This document shows, piece by piece, positions 5,995 to 8,430 of a stretch of DNA of 8,430 bases. The notes below the pieces were generated by a model. That model was not told where the DNA came from and searched no databases. It was given only the letters and a program-made list of their open reading frames with translations. Source of the stretch: CAXTEJ01 sp964243295 (GTDB taxonomy: Bacteria; Actinomycetota; Actinomycetes; Actinomycetales; Angustibacteraceae). The position numbers and the translations under genes were made by a program. Location: NCBI GenBank assembly GCA_964243295.1, contig CAXTEJ010000088.1, positions 1 through 8,430 on the forward strand, written 5' to 3'. The stretch's first letter is position 1, and each line of letters begins with the position of its first letter.

Positions 5995-6089
5995 CTCTGG
6001 CCCGGCCCCGGCGGGGGTCGCCTCTGCGTCGACAGCCTGCTGGGTGCCCGCCCGTCACCCGGACGCCGCCCGCCTGAGGAGGACCGCTC

Positions 6090-7196
6090 GTGCCCCAGAG
6101 CCGTGAGCCCGTGCCCGCCGTCAGCAACCTGCCCGCGGTCACCGCACTGCCCGCCGTGCTGGTCGTGACGGCCGAGCCCGCGCTGGCCGACGAGCTGCGC
6201 CGGCTGTGCGCGGCCGCGGGCGTCGGGTCGAGCGTCAGCGCAGCGCCGCCACCCCTCGACGCCTGGCTGGCCGGTCGGCTCGTCCTCATCGGCGCCGACC
6301 GCGCGCGGTCCGTCCACGGCGCCGGCCACCCGCGGCGCCCCGGCGTGGTCCTCGTGACCGACGACCCCGACGACGCGGACGTCTGGCAGCACGCGGTGCA
6401 GCTGGGCGCCGAGCAGGTCGCGGTGCTGCCCGACTCGCGCGAGTGGCTGGTCGAGCGCGTCGCCGGCGCGGTCGAGAGGGGCGGCGCCGGCCGGGTCGTC
6501 GGGGTCGTCGGCGGGTGCGGGGGAGGTGGTGCCAGCACCTGGGCCGCCGCCCTCGCCGTCGGCGCCGCCCTCACCGACCGGCGGGTGCTGCTCGCCGACC
6601 TCGACCCGCTGGGCGGTGGCGCCGACCTCATGCTCGGCGTGGACGACGTCCCCGGCCTGCGCTGGGGCGACCTGGCCGGGGCCCGGGGCCGGCTGCCCTC
6701 GGGCAGCGTCCGCGACGCGCTGCCCCGGCTCGACGCGCTGGCGGTGCTGACCTACGGCGAGGAGCCCGTCGACCTGCCGGTCCGGGCGGTCGAGGCGGTC
6801 CTGACCGCGGCGACCCGGGCCCACGACCTGGTGGTCGTCGACCTGCCCCGCTGCGGTGACGACGCGGCCGCGGTGGCGATGAGCCGCCTCGACGAGCTGC
6901 ACGTCGTCGTCCCGGCGCGGCTGCGGGCCGTCGCCGCGGCCGCCGCGCTCGTCGCCCGGCTCGGACCCGCCGCGCCACCCCTGCACGTGGTCGTCCGGCA
7001 GGGCAGCGGTGACACGCTGCCGCCCGGGCGCGTGGCCGAGGCCGTCGGTGCCCCGCTGTGCCTGCAGATGGACGACGAGCCGAGGCTCGACGTCCTGGCC
7101 GGCCGCGGCGAGGCGCCGGGGCTGCGGCGTCGGGGCCCGCTGGCCCGGGCGGTCGAGCGGTGGCTGGCCCGGGGCGCGCTCGAGCGTGCTGCATGA
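6090..7196 (+). CDS. CpaE/Ssd-like MinD-family protein of the Tad locus
   Basis: A 368-residue MinD/ParA-superfamily protein resembling the actinobacterial septum-site-determining protein Ssd and the CpaE proteins of Tad pilus loci. They are thought to position the secretion machine or influence septation. Residues 20-125 form a receiver-like alpha/beta N-domain (VLVVTAEP, VVLVTDDP). The ATPase-like domain begins at about 135. Its P-loop at 141-150 reads GGCGGGGAST. Against xKGGxGK(S/T), both lysines are missing (Cys143, Ala148). The Walker A' aspartates (LLADLDP, Asp170 and Asp172) and the Walker B strand (LVVVDLP, Asp251) remain. I infer weak or absent ATP hydrolysis. The GTG start has the strong site TGAGGAGGA at 6075-6083, 6 nt upstream. 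The stop overlaps the tadA start (ATGA, 7193-7196), so this is the first gene of a coupled operon. The upstream region carries the 6C-type RNA. Confidence 0.9.
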   Translation: MPQSREPVPAVSNLPAVTALPAVLVVTAEPALADELRRLCAAAGVGSSVSAAPPPLDAWLAGRLVLIGADRARSVHGAGHPRRPGVVLVTDDPDDADVWQHAVQLGAEQVAVLPDSREWLVERVAGAVERGGAGRVVGVVGGCGGGGASTWAAALAVGAALTDRRVLLADLDPLGGGADLMLGVDDVPGLRWGDLAGARGRLPSGSVRDALPRLDALAVLTYGEEPVDLPVRAVEAVLTAATRAHDLVVVDLPRCGDDAAAVAMSRLDELHVVVPARLRAVAAAAALVARLGPAAPPLHVVVRQGSGDTLPPGRVAEAVGAPLCLQMDDEPRLDVLAGRGEAPGLRRRGPLARAVERWLARGALERAA

Positions 7197-8350
7197 GGAC
7201 GCCGGACCCCGACCTGCTCGACCGGGTGCGCGCCGCGCTGCTCGACGACCCCGGCCCCGTCACCCCCGGCCGGGTGGCGGCCGCCGTGCGCTCGGCCGGT
7301 GCGGTGCTGGGCGACGTCGGGCTGCTCGAGGTCGCCGACGCCCTGCGCGCCGAGCTGGTCGGCGCCGGGCCGCTGCAGCCGCTCGTCGACGACCCCGCGG
7401 TGACCGACGTTCTCGTGACCGGCCCGGCCGCCGTGTGGGTCGACCGCGGCAACGGCGTCGAGCGCGTGCGCGTCGACCTCGGCGACGAGGCCACCGTCCG
7501 TCGGCTCGCGGTGCGCCTCGCCGCGGTGGGTGGCCGCCGGCTCGACGACGCGTCCCCGTACGTCGACGCGCAGCTGCCGGACGGCGTGCGCGTGCACGCC
7601 GTGCTGCCGCCGCTGGCCGAGGGCACCCAGCTGAGCCTGCGGGTGCCGCACCGCAGGCACCTGTCGCTCGCCGACCTGGTGCGGCTGGGCGCCCTGCCGC
7701 CGTCCTGGGCGCCGCTGCTGCAGCGGCTGGTGCGCGCCCGGACCGCGATGCTCGTCACGGGCGGCACGGGCACCGGCAAGACCACGGTGCTCGGCAGCCT
7801 GCTCGGGACGGTGCCGTCGTCCGAGCGCATCGTGGTGGTCGAGGACAGCACCGAGCTGCGCGTCGACCACCCCCACGTCGTCCGGCTGCAGTCGCGCGCC
7901 CCCAACGTCGAGGGCGCGGGCGGCGTGGGGCTCACCGAGCTGGTGCGGCAGGCGCTGCGCATGCGGCCGGACCGGCTGGTGGTCGGCGAGGTGCGCGGCG
8001 CGGAGGTGCGCGAGCTGCTGGCGGCGCTCAACACCGGTCACGAGGGCGGGTGCGGCACCGTCCACGCCAACGCCGTCGCCGAGGTGCCGGCGCGGCTGGA
8101 GGCCCTCGGCGCCCTCGCGGGGCTGGGGCGCGAGGCGGTGCACGCCCAGGCGCGAGGCGCGCTGCAGGCCGTCGTGCACCTGCGTCGGGTTGACGGCCAC
8201 CGGCGTGTCGTCGAGCTCGGCGCGGTCGACCCGGGCGCCGACGGTCTGGTGGTGCTGCCGGCGCTCACCGCCGACCCGCACGACACCGCGCACCCCGGGC
8301 GCCGCGGTCCCGGCTGGCCACACCTCGCCGCCCGGCTGGACGACGGGTGA
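7193..8350 (+). CDS. tadA: TadA/CpaF-type secretion ATPase (Tad pilus assembly)
   Basis: Hexameric cytoplasmic ATPase of the type II/IV secretion superfamily that powers assembly of Flp/Tad pili with the TadB/TadC membrane proteins. The 385-residue protein has the helical N-domain with LVGAGPLQPLVDDPAVTDVLV at about 55-75, Walker A GGTGTGKTT at 190-198 (Lys196), the Asp box VVVEDSTEL at 214-222, the Walker B region DRLVVGEVRG at 260-269 (Glu266) and the His box GHEGGCGTVHAN at 282-293. All catalytic elements are intact. The frame is open further upstream, but the ATG at 7193 overlapping the preceding stop gives the family's normal N-terminus. The last 30 residues are proline- and charge-rich and poorly conserved in appearance. 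The stop overlaps the next start (GTGA, 8347-8350). Confidence 0.95.
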   Translation: MRTPDPDLLDRVRAALLDDPGPVTPGRVAAAVRSAGAVLGDVGLLEVADALRAELVGAGPLQPLVDDPAVTDVLVTGPAAVWVDRGNGVERVRVDLGDEATVRRLAVRLAAVGGRRLDDASPYVDAQLPDGVRVHAVLPPLAEGTQLSLRVPHRRHLSLADLVRLGALPPSWAPLLQRLVRARTAMLVTGGTGTGKTTVLGSLLGTVPSSERIVVVEDSTELRVDHPHVVRLQSRAPNVEGAGGVGLTELVRQALRMRPDRLVVGEVRGAEVRELLAALNTGHEGGCGTVHANAVAEVPARLEALGALAGLGREAVHAQARGALQAVVHLRRVDGHRRVVELGAVDPGADGLVVLPALTADPHDTAHPGRRGPGWPHLAARLDDG

Positions 8351-8430
8351 GCGGCTCGCTGCCCTGGCTGGCGGCGGGTCTCGCGGCCGCCGCCGCGGTG
8401 ACCTGGCCGGCGCCGCGGACGGTCCGCGCC
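8347..8430 (+). CDS. Probable TadB-type membrane protein (5' end only)
   Basis: Twenty-eight codons are visible, starting with a GTG that overlaps the tadA stop. They encode a short polar start followed by a hydrophobic stretch (PWLAAGLAAAAAVTWPAP), which fits the first membrane helix of a TadB / type II secretion F-domain protein. The identity comes from its position directly after tadA; the fragment itself is too short to prove it. The gene runs off the end of the window. Confidence 0.6.
   Translation, partial: MSGSLPWLAAGLAAAAAVTWPAPRTVRA

Larger units (their letters stand above)
5266..6089. other. Long intergenic region between divergent genes
   Basis: 824 bp without a credible protein gene. 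Open frames here are long only because stops are rare in GC-rich DNA; their translations are Arg/Pro/Ala-rich and lack ribosome sites. It contains, in order: nothing recognisable at 5266-5407, a perfect 13-bp hairpin (5408-5437), an unexplained segment with small dyads (5438-5604), an 11-bp hairpin (5605-5630), a possible promoter and the 6C-type RNA (5661-5790), a three-unit tandem repeat (5802-5931), and a GTCCACAG motif pair (5958-5994) ahead of the Tad operon. No tRNA, CRISPR or transposon end was seen. Confidence 0.8.

Noticed and set aside
7058..7192. Longer start for the TadA frame inside the CpaE-like gene
   Set aside because: The added residues are arginine/alanine-rich read-through of the overlapping gene. 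The ATGA overlap at 7193 is the natural start.

Overview
The window is very GC-rich DNA with dense, overlapping genes, GTG as well as ATG starts, and terminator-like hairpins without U-tracts. This points to a high-GC actinobacterium; I cannot name a genus. Eight complete genes, one partial gene and one probable small RNA can be supported.

Left part (60-2122): two translationally coupled inner-membrane permeases of a CUT1-type sugar ABC importer. The binding protein would lie upstream of the window. No ATPase follows, so a shared one elsewhere is likely. The second permease gene runs tail-to-tail, with an 11-bp overlap, into a small four-helix membrane protein on the minus strand (2112-2552). 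Divergent from that, a DUF2071 (YqjF-type) protein and a Fic-fold protein with a ruined catalytic motif (3418-4251) form a probable two-gene unit. Only 3 bp separate the latter from the convergent gene for a membrane-anchored protein with two tandem extracytoplasmic beta-type domains (4255-5265).

Middle part (5266-6089): an 824-bp non-coding stretch between divergent genes. The best-supported element is a 6C-type small RNA (about 5696-5790), shown by two adjacent hairpins whose loops are runs of seven and six cytosines. Around it are two further strong hairpins (5408-5437 and 5605-5630), three tandem copies of a 46-48 bp repeat (5802-5931) and a pair of GTCCACAG motifs just before the next operon.

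Right part (6090-end): the start of a Tad/Flp pilus operon. It holds a CpaE/Ssd-like MinD-family protein without the P-loop lysines, the TadA/CpaF secretion ATPase, and the first 28 codons of a probable TadB. All three are joined by stop/start overlaps. A 6C RNA in front of a pilus or partitioning-type operon agrees with what is known of that RNA class. The most unusual content is the 6C RNA with a possible alternative fold, the pseudo-Fic protein, the duplicated cysteine-paired domain protein, and the unexplained structured DNA between 5408 and 5630.
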